From Lachancea thermotolerans CBS 6340 (Eukaryota > Ascomycota > Saccharomycetes > Saccharomycetales > Saccharomycetaceae): a stretch of DNA of 64,000 nt. Made by a program: the position numbers and the translations under genes. Below, piece after piece: positions 26,930 through 36,972 of this stretch; position 1 is the first letter of the stretch; each line of letters starts with the position of its first letter. Under the pieces are notes generated by a model. The model was not told the origin of the DNA. It made no database searches and was given only the letters and a program-made list of their open reading frames with translations. Where the stretch lies: contig NC_013081.1 of assembly GCF_000142805.1 (NCBI RefSeq), forward strand, positions 1,302,001 to 1,366,000, read 5' to 3'.

Positions 26930-28165
26930 ATGTTCACATCGGTTGCTCTTCAATCAAATCCGAATCTCATAAATCAGGCTCAAAACAAATCGAAGCCGGC
27001 AATATACAGTAACAAGAACACCGATGTTGCAGATGCGAGCTCTCCAGGAACTTTGAGAACACCTTACACAACAACGGCTTCCAATATTAGAACCATATAT
27101 CAGAAAGCTAATTTCTCTACACCTGGTAACTTTGATATTTTACAAGTTTTAGGAAAAGGATCATACGGCACAGTTGTTTCCGCAATAGACAAGAATGGCA
27201 GCGGAAAACCAAGACGCCTAGCCATAAAAAAAGTGACGAATATATTTGCCAGAGAAATTCTCTTAAAGCGGGCCATACGCGAGTTGAAGTTTTTGAATTT
27301 CTTTAGAGGTCACAAGAACATTGTGAGCATTGTTGATCTTGAGATCGTTACAGAAAAACCTTACGATGGCTTGTACTGTTACCAAGAACTTGTAGAATAT
27401 GACTTAGCAAGAGTTATACATTCGACTGTCCAATTTTCTGAGTTTCATATCAGACATTTTTTGTACCAGATTTTGTGCGGTCTCAAATACATTCACAGTG
27501 CGGAAGTTGTCCACAGGGACTTAAAGCCAGGAAATATTCTTTGTTCAATAAATGGGACACTAAAAATATGTGATTTTGGTCTTGCTAGAGGTATTGCTCA
27601 AAGACACTTTGGAACAAAAGGAGCGGAGCTCAGCATTACAAACTATGTGGCTACCCGGTGGTATAGGGCGCCAGAATTGATACTTTCCCGTAAAAAGTAT
27701 ACCAAGGCTATTGATATGTGGGCGGTTGGTTGTATTCTGGCCGAATTTTATGGCAGAAAGCCTATATTCATGGGCCAAGACTCACTTCATCAGATTTCTG
27801 AGATACTTGAAATCCTGGGAACACCGCCACGGCCGATCATAGCAAAATACTGTTCCACAAGGTCATGGGAGATATTTTCAATGAGGAATGAAGTAAAAAA
27901 GCGCAGTTGGTCGTCTGTTTACCCCTTCTCCTGTAATCATGCGCATGAACTTTTAAATGCACTTTTAGACTGGGACCCTGACGCGCGTCCAACGGCCGAG
28001 ACTGCACTGGAACATACTTTTTTTGTGGATTTGCGTAATTCTGAAGAAGAACCCATCTGCCCTCATGGGACTTTTGATTTCTCCTATGAGAACAATTTTA
28101 CTTCAATGACTGCCTTACGAGAATGCCTTTATGATGAAGTTAAGGCATTCAAACAACAAGTATAA
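26930..28165 (+). CDS. SMK1: Sporulation-specific MAP kinase Smk1
   Basis: Atypical MAP kinase for spore-wall assembly. It has 411 aa (yeast YPR054W, 388 aa) with a longer Asn/Ser/Thr-rich N-terminus of about 65 residues. Kinase landmarks: Gly-rich loop GKGSYGTV (75-82), ATP lysine K100 in AIKK, HRDLKPGN (195-202), DFG (215-217), and the activation-loop motif TNY (237-239), the unusual MAPK motif diagnostic of Smk1 rather than TEY or TGY. The APE motif is in RWYRAPE. Smk1 acts with Ssp2 and Cak1 in S. cerevisiae instead of a MAPK kinase. The gene sits between YBR096W and VPS15, one chromosome XVI gene inside a chromosome II series. Confidence 0.96.
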   Translation: MFTSVALQSNPNLINQAQNKSKPAIYSNKNTDVADASSPGTLRTPYTTTASNIRTIYQKANFSTPGNFDILQVLGKGSYGTVVSAIDKNGSGKPRRLAIKKVTNIFAREILLKRAIRELKFLNFFRGHKNIVSIVDLEIVTEKPYDGLYCYQELVEYDLARVIHSTVQFSEFHIRHFLYQILCGLKYIHSAEVVHRDLKPGNILCSINGTLKICDFGLARGIAQRHFGTKGAELSITNYVATRWYRAPELILSRKKYTKAIDMWAVGCILAEFYGRKPIFMGQDSLHQISEILEILGTPPRPIIAKYCSTRSWEIFSMRNEVKKRSWSSVYPFSCNHAHELLNALLDWDPDARPTAETALEHTFFVDLRNSEEEPICPHGTFDFSYENNFTSMTALRECLYDEVKAFKQQV

Positions 28166-29464
28166 ATCGCTGGTGCCCCTCGGTAAGCCGAGCTCCAGTT
28201 CATGCAGCAGCAGTTTTTGCTCCTTCCTTTATTACCAGGCTTTTGTCACAACTTTGGAAGCTCTTATTGTCCGCCACTGATCAACTCTTGGGAGCGAAGG
28301 AAACTAACAAATATATATAATAACATTACATAGGACTTTAGATGAACTTTGGTAAAATAAAACCTAATTTGACTTTGAGCATAGCAAAAGGAGAAAAATG
28401 CTTTCTGTTAATATTTAAAAACCTTGAAAACCTATTGTACTCTGATTTCTTCTCCTAGATATCGCGGTTACGTTCTCGAAAAATTACAGCTTAAATGGTT
28501 AGTCTGAATTCAAGTTAAAAGAAGTTGGGAACAGAGATCCCCTTAAAATCAAGGCGATTTCCTTTTAAACGGTCCGGCATTCCTCTTTAGCGAGTTTTAG
28601 GTGGTTCTTAAAAGACAGGATGGAAGTGCTACTGTTTGTGTAATGTATAATTGACTTGACTGAAAATTTAACGGCAATTTTGGCGAACTTTGCAGCGAAT
28701 GCGCCAACATTTAACTTACAGCGTTGGGACGATACAGAGCTCTCAGCAGCTCTCGCCAGCTAACAATTTCAAACCTCGGATTGAGGCATAGGGAAACCGA
28801 AAAGGAACACATGATCAAAGGCTGCTCACAAAGAAGGGCCAAGAACGCATAACTGTGCCCTGAAACTAGTTAAGATGGTGTTGGAGATACTCAAAAGCCA
28901 CAACGCGGGACAACTACCATCAAATATGTGTATTTACCAAAAACGTCTCAAAACAAAAAGGCTGACGTTAATCTTTGACTGATTTTCTCGAAATATTAGC
29001 CTTTGATAACTGCGCAAAGATAAATCTAAAATTTGAGCCATATTTTGCCAAAGCGGCTCGAGAGCTCTCTCAAGAAGCCATTGTTATGTGCTTGACGGGT
29101 TGTTTAAAAGAACTTGGAAAGCGTCTGCTTTCACAATGGGATCTGCAAAAATTCCATATTTGCATTTTTTATGAAAGAGTCCCGACCATCAAATGTCAAA
29201 CTATTCAACTTAGTGGCAATCGCATCTTGGATTTTCACTCTGTCTAAAGAATCCTTACCTAATCTCAGGCTACAAACGAAGACACTTGAAAATCAACCCC
29301 GTGACCTGAGGAATGCAGGGGTTCTTCATGTGCCTTTAACTAGTCAAATACCTAGCCCATCCAGTCTCGTATCAAGTGCTATAGTGTCCTATGTCAAAAA
29401 GGGTCTGTACACTGCAGAGGAAACAGTTCGATGGACCTATGAGCAGTTCTATACTCACTATTCG
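28166..29464. other. Long intergenic region SMK1-VPS15
   Basis: 1.3 kb with no gene I can support. No tRNA box pair, LTR or inverted repeat was seen. The last 350 bases are open in the VPS15 frame (stop at 29105-29107) and include one in-frame ATG at 29171. A second frame is open from about 28975 to 29247 but starts without ATG. Confidence 0.5.
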
Positions 29465-32400
29465 ATGGGAGCCCAGCTCTCCTTAATTGCTCACACAGCA
29501 CCTTCGATAGCCATCTCATCATATGTCGATGTGCTCGATGATATACACTATCTGTCGCAGCTGAACTCATCGCGGTTCCTCAAAACATGCAAAGCTTTGG
29601 ATCCAAATGGGGAAATACTGATCAAAGTGTTTATAAAACCTACTGATGAGTACAGTTTAACAGAACTAAGCAGACAGCTAACCAAAGAATCCTTAGTCTT
29701 AGCTCCACTACCAAATGTCTTGAACTATAGCAAGATCGTGGAGTCCGACCGGGCAGGCTACCTCATCCGACAACACTTGAAGTCAAGTGCATATGACAAG
29801 CTAAGCTCACGGCCCTCACTTGAACCAATCGAGCTTAAGTTCATCATATTTCAGCTTTTAAGGTCACTAGACGACATACACAGCAGAGGCGTGTGCCATG
29901 GCGACTTGAAGCTGGAGAATCTCATGCTCACGAGCTGGAACTGGCTTGTGGTGACAGACTTCTCAAGCCTTCTAAAACCTACTTATCTTCCTGATGACAA
30001 TCCCGGAGAATTTTCCTTCTATTTCGACACTTCTCAAAGAAGAAGTTGTTATGTTGCACCCGAAAGATTCGACTCAGAGCAGTTTCACAAGAATGTTCAA
30101 ACGAAACCTGGAATAAAACCTGAGATGGACATCTTCAGTGCAGGCTGTTGCATAGCAGAGATTCTCTCGGAGGGATACTCTGTCTTCAATCTCTCCCAGC
30201 TGTTCAGGTATAGAAACGGCGAGTACAATCCCAGTGAGTTTCTCGATAAGAACGTGACTGATCCGCTTTTTAAAGAGCTCATAATGAGCATGATCTGTCT
30301 GGACCCTCAAAAGAGAAGTAGTGTCCGAGAAATTTTAGCGAAGTACAGAGGATCGCTGTTCCCAGAAATTCTGTACACGTTTTACTACGAATACTTCAAA
30401 AATCTTGCAATATGCGGCGGAGGATCCCCTAGTATCGGTAAAACTTACAGCTCCTCTACATTAAGTTCACAAGTATTTGAAGGAGACAGAGTCGTTGAAA
30501 AGATATTCAAGGACTTACCCAAAATATGTGCTTCTCTTGGCTACCCGCTAAGAAAGGTTGAACCTGGTGACAAAACCTACGATCAAAAGCAGCAATTAAT
30601 AATATCGCTGCCTTTCATTGGCACCATCGAGCTCCAAAAATTCAGTGCTATTTCATCATCTTTAAACGAAGAGTCAGCGCTCTTGCTTCTCTCGATTCTT
30701 CTTCATTCTTTGAGGACCATTAATGCCGCTTCAACACGCCAAAGATGCATGGTGCTGATATTAGCTTTGTCGCAGTATGTTTCAGATAGCAACAAGCTCG
30801 ACAGGATCATACCATATATCGTTTCGATGTTTTTCGATGAAAGTCCTAGTGTCCAAGCATTATCAGTACAGGTACTGTCACAGATTTTGACGTTGGTAAC
30901 AGAGCTCAATAGGGTGAACGAGAACATATTTGTCGAGTACTTAATTCCGCGACTAAAAAAGCTAATTTCAAGCTCCAAACACTCAGAGTACGTAAGAATG
31001 GTTCTCGCCGAGAATATAGGAAACCTCGCGAGGTCAGCAGTTCGTTTCCAAGACATCTCTTACGCGTCATATTTTGAAGAAGAGCATGATGTACAAGGAT
31101 TGGAGATTTTGCAGAAAATGAAAATGAGGCTTATTCATGGGTTTGAAGAGATTACCATTGCTTTCCTGACGGACAATCAATCGAGCGTAAAGATAGCTCT
31201 TTTATCTGATATCCTCCCTCTTTGCGACCTTTTTGTAAGAGAGAAAACTAATGATGTAATACTGAGCCATCTCATTACTTACCTAAATGACAAGAATTCG
31301 TCCCTTCGAATAAAACTGATACAAGTGATAACTGGCGTTGCCGTTTTGCTCGGCCCGATTACACTTGAACAATACATTCTACCCCTACTTATTCAAACTG
31401 CTACTGATTCCGAAGAACTTGTCGTTGTGACGGTGCTCAAAAGTCTCAAGTCTTTATGCACTATCGGACTTATCCAAAAAAAGTACTTTTTTGACATATC
31501 AAGTATTGTATCACCTCTTCTGCTCCACCCCAATATCTGGATTAGGCAGTTTTCGCTAATACTTTTAATCGAAATCTCCCATAAGCTATCGAAAGCCGAA
31601 ATTTATTGTCTCTTGTACCCAATCATTAGACCCTATTTTGAATTTGATGTTCAACTTACGTGGGAGTCAATGGTATCAAGCTGCAAAAAGCCAGTTTCAA
31701 GAACTGTGTACAACATCCTTTGCACCTGGTCCTTACGATCGACAAACAGTCTATTTTGGAAACAAGTCCCAAGCAAACAAAAAGACTCATTTGGGAACAG
31801 CAGTGCTATTTTCATTAACAAAGAATACACGACGAAAAACTACGGGTTTGGTGGTGCTTACAAACTATCTAAAACTTCCTTGAAGCTTGCCGACAATCGG
31901 GAGATCATGTTGACAAATGAAGACAAAGGATGGCTTGATAAGATAAAAACTGTAGGCTTGAAAGAAAACGAGCTTTGGAAAATAGCTGCTCTGAGAGCCT
32001 ACGTGTTCCGCGTTGCTAAAATGATTGCTCGGAAGCCAGATGCAATCATACCTAATAACCCGCTCCTAGGTAACGAGGCGCTATCAAAAAGAGGCTTCAG
32101 CTCATACCGCTTACCAAGGAATGTTTTCTTCGATGTTCAATTTCTCAATGATGAAACTCACATGCGTGATAGCACTCACGTAATCATTAAGCATAGCAAT
32201 ACTCCTGAGCAGGCCATCTCTGAACGCATACCGCGAACGAAATCAATCGATCTCAACAAGTCGTTGCTTCTCAATGCAAAGGCCGCTCCGACATTAAACT
32301 CAAATTTAGACAACGTTTATGTCCAACTGGAATGCTCCAAAAGTAAGCCCTTACTGAAGAAAAAACCTGCATCTTGTCAAAGCGAAGTGAGCCCCTCAAA

Positions 32401-33730
32401 GTACGTTATAAAAAACAGCTACGAAGGAGGCGACTGTAATGTGGAGAGCTATCTAAGAACAATTGATGTAAAGCCGCCCTTCAAAGCTTATCCTGAGTTT
32501 GGCCCCTTTTCTAATCTGAGAGGCGGCACCTCTGGAAAAACCGCTTTTCGTTCTTTAGCTCAGTTGAATTTCGCTTTCCAAGTTGCTGAGCAAAAATCAG
32601 CAGCTATCAATGCATTAAGCGCATGCAACAGCCGCTCTTTTATCCTGAGCGGGTCCGATGAGGGAGCCATAAAATTGTGGGACATGGAAAAAATCTTGAA
32701 AGGCGAGACTTTCCTTCCTACGGCGAGCTTTCATGCTGGGTCTTCTATTGTGGATATTGTGCCACTGGCTGGATGTGATGTTTTTGCGGTCGCTGCTAAG
32801 GATGGCTCCATCTTTCTGCTTAAAATTATCGATTCTGAATCGAAAGGATCCGAACCCTCCACAAGCTCACTTCGGGTAGTCAGAAAGTATTTGCTGGATG
32901 ACGCATCTGAACATGTTATCAAGCTCGCAACAACCCCTAGGGATGACGAGCCGATGATATATGCTTTGACAAATACGTCCAAGCTTTTTGTTATTGATCC
33001 GAGGACAATGCAGCCAACTAAAATTATTAAAAGTGATCCTTTACACGGCTGCGTGCTTTCTTTTGTTGTTAGCGATGATGAAGCAGCAGTAATTTTGGGA
33101 ACGTCAAGGGGGATTATAGATGTTTGGGATCTGAGGTTTAAAATTTTAGTTTACAGTTGGACTTTCGCTGATCGCGCCCCCATTGTCAACTTAAACCTAT
33201 ACCCCTCTTTCTCCAAGCGAGACGGAATGAATATCGTGATCGTTGGAGGATCGAGTGAGTGTATTTTCACAATTTGGGACTTCTCAAAATGCCAGTGCAA
33301 GTACGTTGTAGCAGACGGGGAATTTGCTCCATCAAGTGGAAGCTTAACGGCTCAAACATTGAAAGCTGATGATAAAGAATTTAAAGCGAGCAACATAGAG
33401 GCTGGGCCTATAAGCTCGATTGTTGTTGAGGGTGACAACATTTTAGTTACTGACAACGAGACAAACAGCATCATTTGTTTCAATGTTAAAGAGGGGACCG
33501 CTATCACGGCTGTCTTAGGCGTAAATGCGAAAAAGGTTGGCTTTAAGACCTTACAACTTACAGCCACTACAAAGGCAATGGTCAAACAAAAGGCAGCAGA
33601 GAGAACTATACCAGAAATCACAAAAAATCTTCATCATAACACCATCAATTCGGCCGTTATGGTCCGTACTGCACTTGACTGGGCTTTAGTTTCTGCGGAT
33701 CGCTCGGGAATCATGAATATTTATAGATGA
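29465..33730 (+). CDS. VPS15: Vps15, protein kinase-like regulatory subunit of PI3-kinase Vps34
   Basis: Myristoylated scaffold of the Vps34 complexes in vacuolar sorting and autophagy. The start at 29465 gives 1421 aa (yeast YBR097W, 1454 aa) and begins MGAQLSL, the N-myristoylation sequence conserved in the family. The N-terminal kinase domain has HGDLKLENL (D147) and DFS at 165-167 in place of DFG, with YVAPERF and the SQLF block of Vps15. HEAT repeats occupy roughly 400-850, and a C-terminal WD40 propeller runs from about 1045 (NSRSFILSGSDEGAIKLWD) to the end. An in-frame upstream ATG at 29171 would add 98 residues and hide the myristoyl glycine, so I do not use it. Confidence 0.96.
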   Translation: MGAQLSLIAHTAPSIAISSYVDVLDDIHYLSQLNSSRFLKTCKALDPNGEILIKVFIKPTDEYSLTELSRQLTKESLVLAPLPNVLNYSKIVESDRAGYLIRQHLKSSAYDKLSSRPSLEPIELKFIIFQLLRSLDDIHSRGVCHGDLKLENLMLTSWNWLVVTDFSSLLKPTYLPDDNPGEFSFYFDTSQRRSCYVAPERFDSEQFHKNVQTKPGIKPEMDIFSAGCCIAEILSEGYSVFNLSQLFRYRNGEYNPSEFLDKNVTDPLFKELIMSMICLDPQKRSSVREILAKYRGSLFPEILYTFYYEYFKNLAICGGGSPSIGKTYSSSTLSSQVFEGDRVVEKIFKDLPKICASLGYPLRKVEPGDKTYDQKQQLIISLPFIGTIELQKFSAISSSLNEESALLLLSILLHSLRTINAASTRQRCMVLILALSQYVSDSNKLDRIIPYIVSMFFDESPSVQALSVQVLSQILTLVTELNRVNENIFVEYLIPRLKKLISSSKHSEYVRMVLAENIGNLARSAVRFQDISYASYFEEEHDVQGLEILQKMKMRLIHGFEEITIAFLTDNQSSVKIALLSDILPLCDLFVREKTNDVILSHLITYLNDKNSSLRIKLIQVITGVAVLLGPITLEQYILPLLIQTATDSEELVVVTVLKSLKSLCTIGLIQKKYFFDISSIVSPLLLHPNIWIRQFSLILLIEISHKLSKAEIYCLLYPIIRPYFEFDVQLTWESMVSSCKKPVSRTVYNILCTWSLRSTNSLFWKQVPSKQKDSFGNSSAIFINKEYTTKNYGFGGAYKLSKTSLKLADNREIMLTNEDKGWLDKIKTVGLKENELWKIAALRAYVFRVAKMIARKPDAIIPNNPLLGNEALSKRGFSSYRLPRNVFFDVQFLNDETHMRDSTHVIIKHSNTPEQAISERIPRTKSIDLNKSLLLNAKAAPTLNSNLDNVYVQLECSKSKPLLKKKPASCQSEVSPSKYVIKNSYEGGDCNVESYLRTIDVKPPFKAYPEFGPFSNLRGGTSGKTAFRSLAQLNFAFQVAEQKSAAINALSACNSRSFILSGSDEGAIKLWDMEKILKGETFLPTASFHAGSSIVDIVPLAGCDVFAVAAKDGSIFLLKIIDSESKGSEPSTSSLRVVRKYLLDDASEHVIKLATTPRDDEPMIYALTNTSKLFVIDPRTMQPTKIIKSDPLHGCVLSFVVSDDEAAVILGTSRGIIDVWDLRFKILVYSWTFADRAPIVNLNLYPSFSKRDGMNIVIVGGSSECIFTIWDFSKCQCKYVVADGEFAPSSGSLTAQTLKADDKEFKASNIEAGPISSIVVEGDNILVTDNETNSIICFNVKEGTAITAVLGVNAKKVGFKTLQLTATTKAMVKQKAAERTIPEITKNLHHNTINSAVMVRTALDWALVSADRSGIMNIYR

Positions 33731-33839
33731 TATTTACCGTTCGTAGTTTAGTACGTTATTGTCGCATAAGAACTACACTTAGAATCAGATTAATTCGGAA
33801 TAGGTATTATATAAAATTAACTAATCGCCTTTGTCGACA

Positions 33840-36800
33840 ATGGATCGTCTCAAGCCGCTTCCCCAACGGAGACGCGCACTTTCAGTCAACAATGCTACTC
33901 ACTCTGAAAAGGTTGCCATGAACTCTGCCCTTGATAGCCTCCAGAGCGATTTAAATTTAATTTCGTCAGAATGGAATAGGGTTATAACTGCCAACGCGAA
34001 CCCATTGGAGCTTGCACTGGCATTCTTAGATGACACCTCTGTTGGTCTTGGCCATAGATACAATGAATTCAAGCACCTCAACTCTCGGCTTGCCAACGAC
34101 CTTCAACACGCTGTGAATGAACATTATCAGGCATTCAACACAAACATTGCCTCCTATGAGCAGACCGTTGAGTTCATAAACGAGTCTCAGGAACATATTC
34201 GTGCGATAAAGGAAGATATGACGGCTTCCACAAGCGCGCTGGCGGGTACGCGGGTTCAGCTTGAGGAGCTCAACGAGTCATCTCAGCAATCCAATCGGAT
34301 TCTCGAGGTTCTTAATGCAATAGAAAGGCTCCTCGCTCTACCTGACGAAATCGAAGATTACGTGAGAAACAAATTTTATAGTGGTGCAAAAGAAGCTTTA
34401 TTGCGTGGATCCTCGTTGGCAGCAACATATAACCTTTGGAAAATTCCGACGTTACAAACAACGAGACAGATATTACAATCGCAAAAGCACACACTCTTTG
34501 AGACTTTGGTTGAAGATATAAGCGATCTAATTTATTCTAAAAAGGTTTCTCCGAGCAAGCGCTATCAGATCAAATTATCTCAGGCTGGTGACAACGATTA
34601 CAGTAACCTGGAATCGCACCTTTTCAATGCAGCTGATCTAGACATCGAAGAACAGTCAACCACCATTAAGTCTGACCTGGAAAAGTTTTTGGATACATTG
34701 AGCAATCAAGTCAATTTTGTCGCGGACCACAGTTTCGCGCTCAATATCAAGGAGAATACTTATGAAAGGCTTTTCAGCTTGCTTCAAATTTTGAATGACA
34801 TGGGTCAGCTACATGCGGCGCTTGATGGAATCTCAAGTCGCACCAAAGAAGAAATGCACAACATAATCGCGAATGCAACGGAGGAAATGAGGGTTAAGCA
34901 TGGTTCTTTGATAAAATTGTCAACTCCTCTCGAGAGTGACAGTGACTTTGGACTGACGGGCGAAGAAGCATTGTCAGTGTACTTGAGGGACTTCTTTTGG
35001 AAGGTCTTTTTAAAGCTTCTTTTGGCCCTCCAATGCCATCGCGCAATCTATGAAATTGCTAGAGCCTTGCAACCTTCAGTCATGGCTGAAAGATACCGCT
35101 TTGGCGAAATTTGGCATAAGACCCTCGATGAGATACAGATGTTTATGACCAATTACACCAGAGAAAACAAGCTGCGAGTGTCTTCACTAAATAATGTGTT
35201 AAGAGGCACCGAAATCAACAAAACCTATAAATCCAAAAGGCCGCTTACGTTTTCCTTACAAAACAATGTCGATGACGCCTCCTCAACCCGCGATCACGCA
35301 AACAATTTGAGAGACCTGTTCAAAGAGATGTTTCCAGGGTTTTCCGCATCGACCAGTATGAAGCTGAAGTCGATCTATCTTGAGGAAGAAACTTTTGAAC
35401 AAGAGGAAACACTTATCCCCCCTAAGGTCTTCAACATGGCTTTCATTTTCGAGTCACTACTTCTCTTTGTGGACGGATGTGCGGAAATCGTTCCTTTGGA
35501 CCTTGCAAAAGCTTGCGTTTCCGCTGTGACCTTTTTTAATCAATTCATGAGCCAAAATTTTCTTCCGCAGCTTGAACACTCGTTAGCCCATCTATTCGAG
35601 GTCAACGTCGAAAGCACTAACACGTATCTTCTGGAACTGCAAGCGGAAGGGCCACCTATATTTAAGGCTGCGATAAACTTTAAGGATCTATTTTTCAAAA
35701 TTCTTTGCATTTTGAACACGTCGCACACTTACCGCCCGAAGCTTGTTGCTGTAGTTTTAAAGGTTCTCGATAGGTTCTATGAGTATTATGAAGGAACATT
35801 TGCAAGGCTCCTGGGCACATCCTCCACTTCAAGATCTGGGAAAAAGATAATTAATGTCTGGCTTGATAACGAATCCTTAAAAACTGCGACAGGAAAATTT
35901 ATAAATGGAGATTCCACTTGTCTCGGCACGGAAATTTCTTTGTTGCTTAATACTTGTCCAGTATTTACTAAGCAGGAGGCAAACTTCAGTAAGCAAGAAT
36001 TTTTCAATGCGCTCACCTCGGACACAGTATCATCCTTTTTGAACACTATTATTTGGATCAATAACTGGCTTCCAGAACTTGGCAAACAAACAACAGTTCT
36101 TGAAGAAGATAATCCAGAAGCTGTCAGCACAAAAAAGCTCAAAAATGAGTGGTCGTCATTTGATTTCGCGAATTTTGAAAACCTGGCGTCGGCCGACAGT
36201 TTCAAGATTCTACTAAATACTGAAAGTTGCAAACAGTTTGATAGCGTTGTTCGAAGCTTCAAAATCATGGAAACAGAGCTGGTGAGTTGCCTGAGGTATG
36301 ATGTTAGAGCGAGGGCCATCTACTACGTTGCACAACTTTTCCGCGAGTCATCCTGGTGCCCTGAAATGGCTAGCGTCGAGCTTGACCATAACATTTCTTC
36401 TCTTACTACAGAGATAACTTTGTTGGAAAGCAGAATGAGGGAATTAATACCTTGCAATTACAAAAACCTTATATTTGAAGGCCTTTCTGACATGCTTTCG
36501 GAAACATTTATCGCGGGATCGCGTACGATAGTTGCCCTCAATCATAACGGGGTAAGGAAATTACTAAAAAACATCAGTATTCTTCAACACACTTGTAGAA
36601 ATATCGCATCATCGCCTGGAAATGTGGAGATGTCTGCTGCCCGGGAATATTTCAATCTCTGTGCCTCCAATGAACATGATGTTATTGCCAAATACAACGC
36701 TGGTGAATTGCAAAGATTTACACTCGATGATATTAAAAATATACTGAGATTGCAATTGAGTGAAGAACTGAGACGTCAAATGAAAAGAAGCAGCGGCGTG

Positions 36801-36881
36801 GGGAGAGTTACATCCGTATCAGCGAATAAGCGCTTCTCAGATGCTGTAAATCGGTTGCAAATCAAGAGACATAACGAATAA
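33840..36881 (+). CDS. SEC8: Exocyst subunit Sec8
   Basis: Subunit of the exocyst, which tethers secretory vesicles at the bud tip and neck; another subunit, EXO84, is encoded 6 kb downstream. It has 1013 aa from the ATG at 33840 (yeast YPR055W, 1065 aa); three codons upstream begin with TTG. The N-terminal conserved Sec8 coiled-coil domain has VNEHYQAFNTNIASYEQTVEFINESQEHIRAIKEDM (about 85-120) and LNAIERLLALPDEIEDYVRNK. The remainder is helical CATCHR-type rod with few named motifs. It follows VPS15 by 109 bp and precedes MMS4 by 91 bp on the same strand. The assignment agrees with SMK1-SEC8 adjacency on chromosome XVI. Confidence 0.94.
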   Translation: MDRLKPLPQRRRALSVNNATHSEKVAMNSALDSLQSDLNLISSEWNRVITANANPLELALAFLDDTSVGLGHRYNEFKHLNSRLANDLQHAVNEHYQAFNTNIASYEQTVEFINESQEHIRAIKEDMTASTSALAGTRVQLEELNESSQQSNRILEVLNAIERLLALPDEIEDYVRNKFYSGAKEALLRGSSLAATYNLWKIPTLQTTRQILQSQKHTLFETLVEDISDLIYSKKVSPSKRYQIKLSQAGDNDYSNLESHLFNAADLDIEEQSTTIKSDLEKFLDTLSNQVNFVADHSFALNIKENTYERLFSLLQILNDMGQLHAALDGISSRTKEEMHNIIANATEEMRVKHGSLIKLSTPLESDSDFGLTGEEALSVYLRDFFWKVFLKLLLALQCHRAIYEIARALQPSVMAERYRFGEIWHKTLDEIQMFMTNYTRENKLRVSSLNNVLRGTEINKTYKSKRPLTFSLQNNVDDASSTRDHANNLRDLFKEMFPGFSASTSMKLKSIYLEEETFEQEETLIPPKVFNMAFIFESLLLFVDGCAEIVPLDLAKACVSAVTFFNQFMSQNFLPQLEHSLAHLFEVNVESTNTYLLELQAEGPPIFKAAINFKDLFFKILCILNTSHTYRPKLVAVVLKVLDRFYEYYEGTFARLLGTSSTSRSGKKIINVWLDNESLKTATGKFINGDSTCLGTEISLLLNTCPVFTKQEANFSKQEFFNALTSDTVSSFLNTIIWINNWLPELGKQTTVLEEDNPEAVSTKKLKNEWSSFDFANFENLASADSFKILLNTESCKQFDSVVRSFKIMETELVSCLRYDVRARAIYYVAQLFRESSWCPEMASVELDHNISSLTTEITLLESRMRELIPCNYKNLIFEGLSDMLSETFIAGSRTIVALNHNGVRKLLKNISILQHTCRNIASSPGNVEMSAAREYFNLCASNEHDVIAKYNAGELQRFTLDDIKNILRLQLSEELRRQMKRSSGVGRVTSVSANKRFSDAVNRLQIKRHNE

Positions 36882-36972
36882 GTTTGACCCTGTAGCAGTT
36901 AACGTTGATAGTGACATCTTATTCGCCATTTGATAGATTAAAGGATTTTGAAGTCCGTTAGGAATAACTTCA

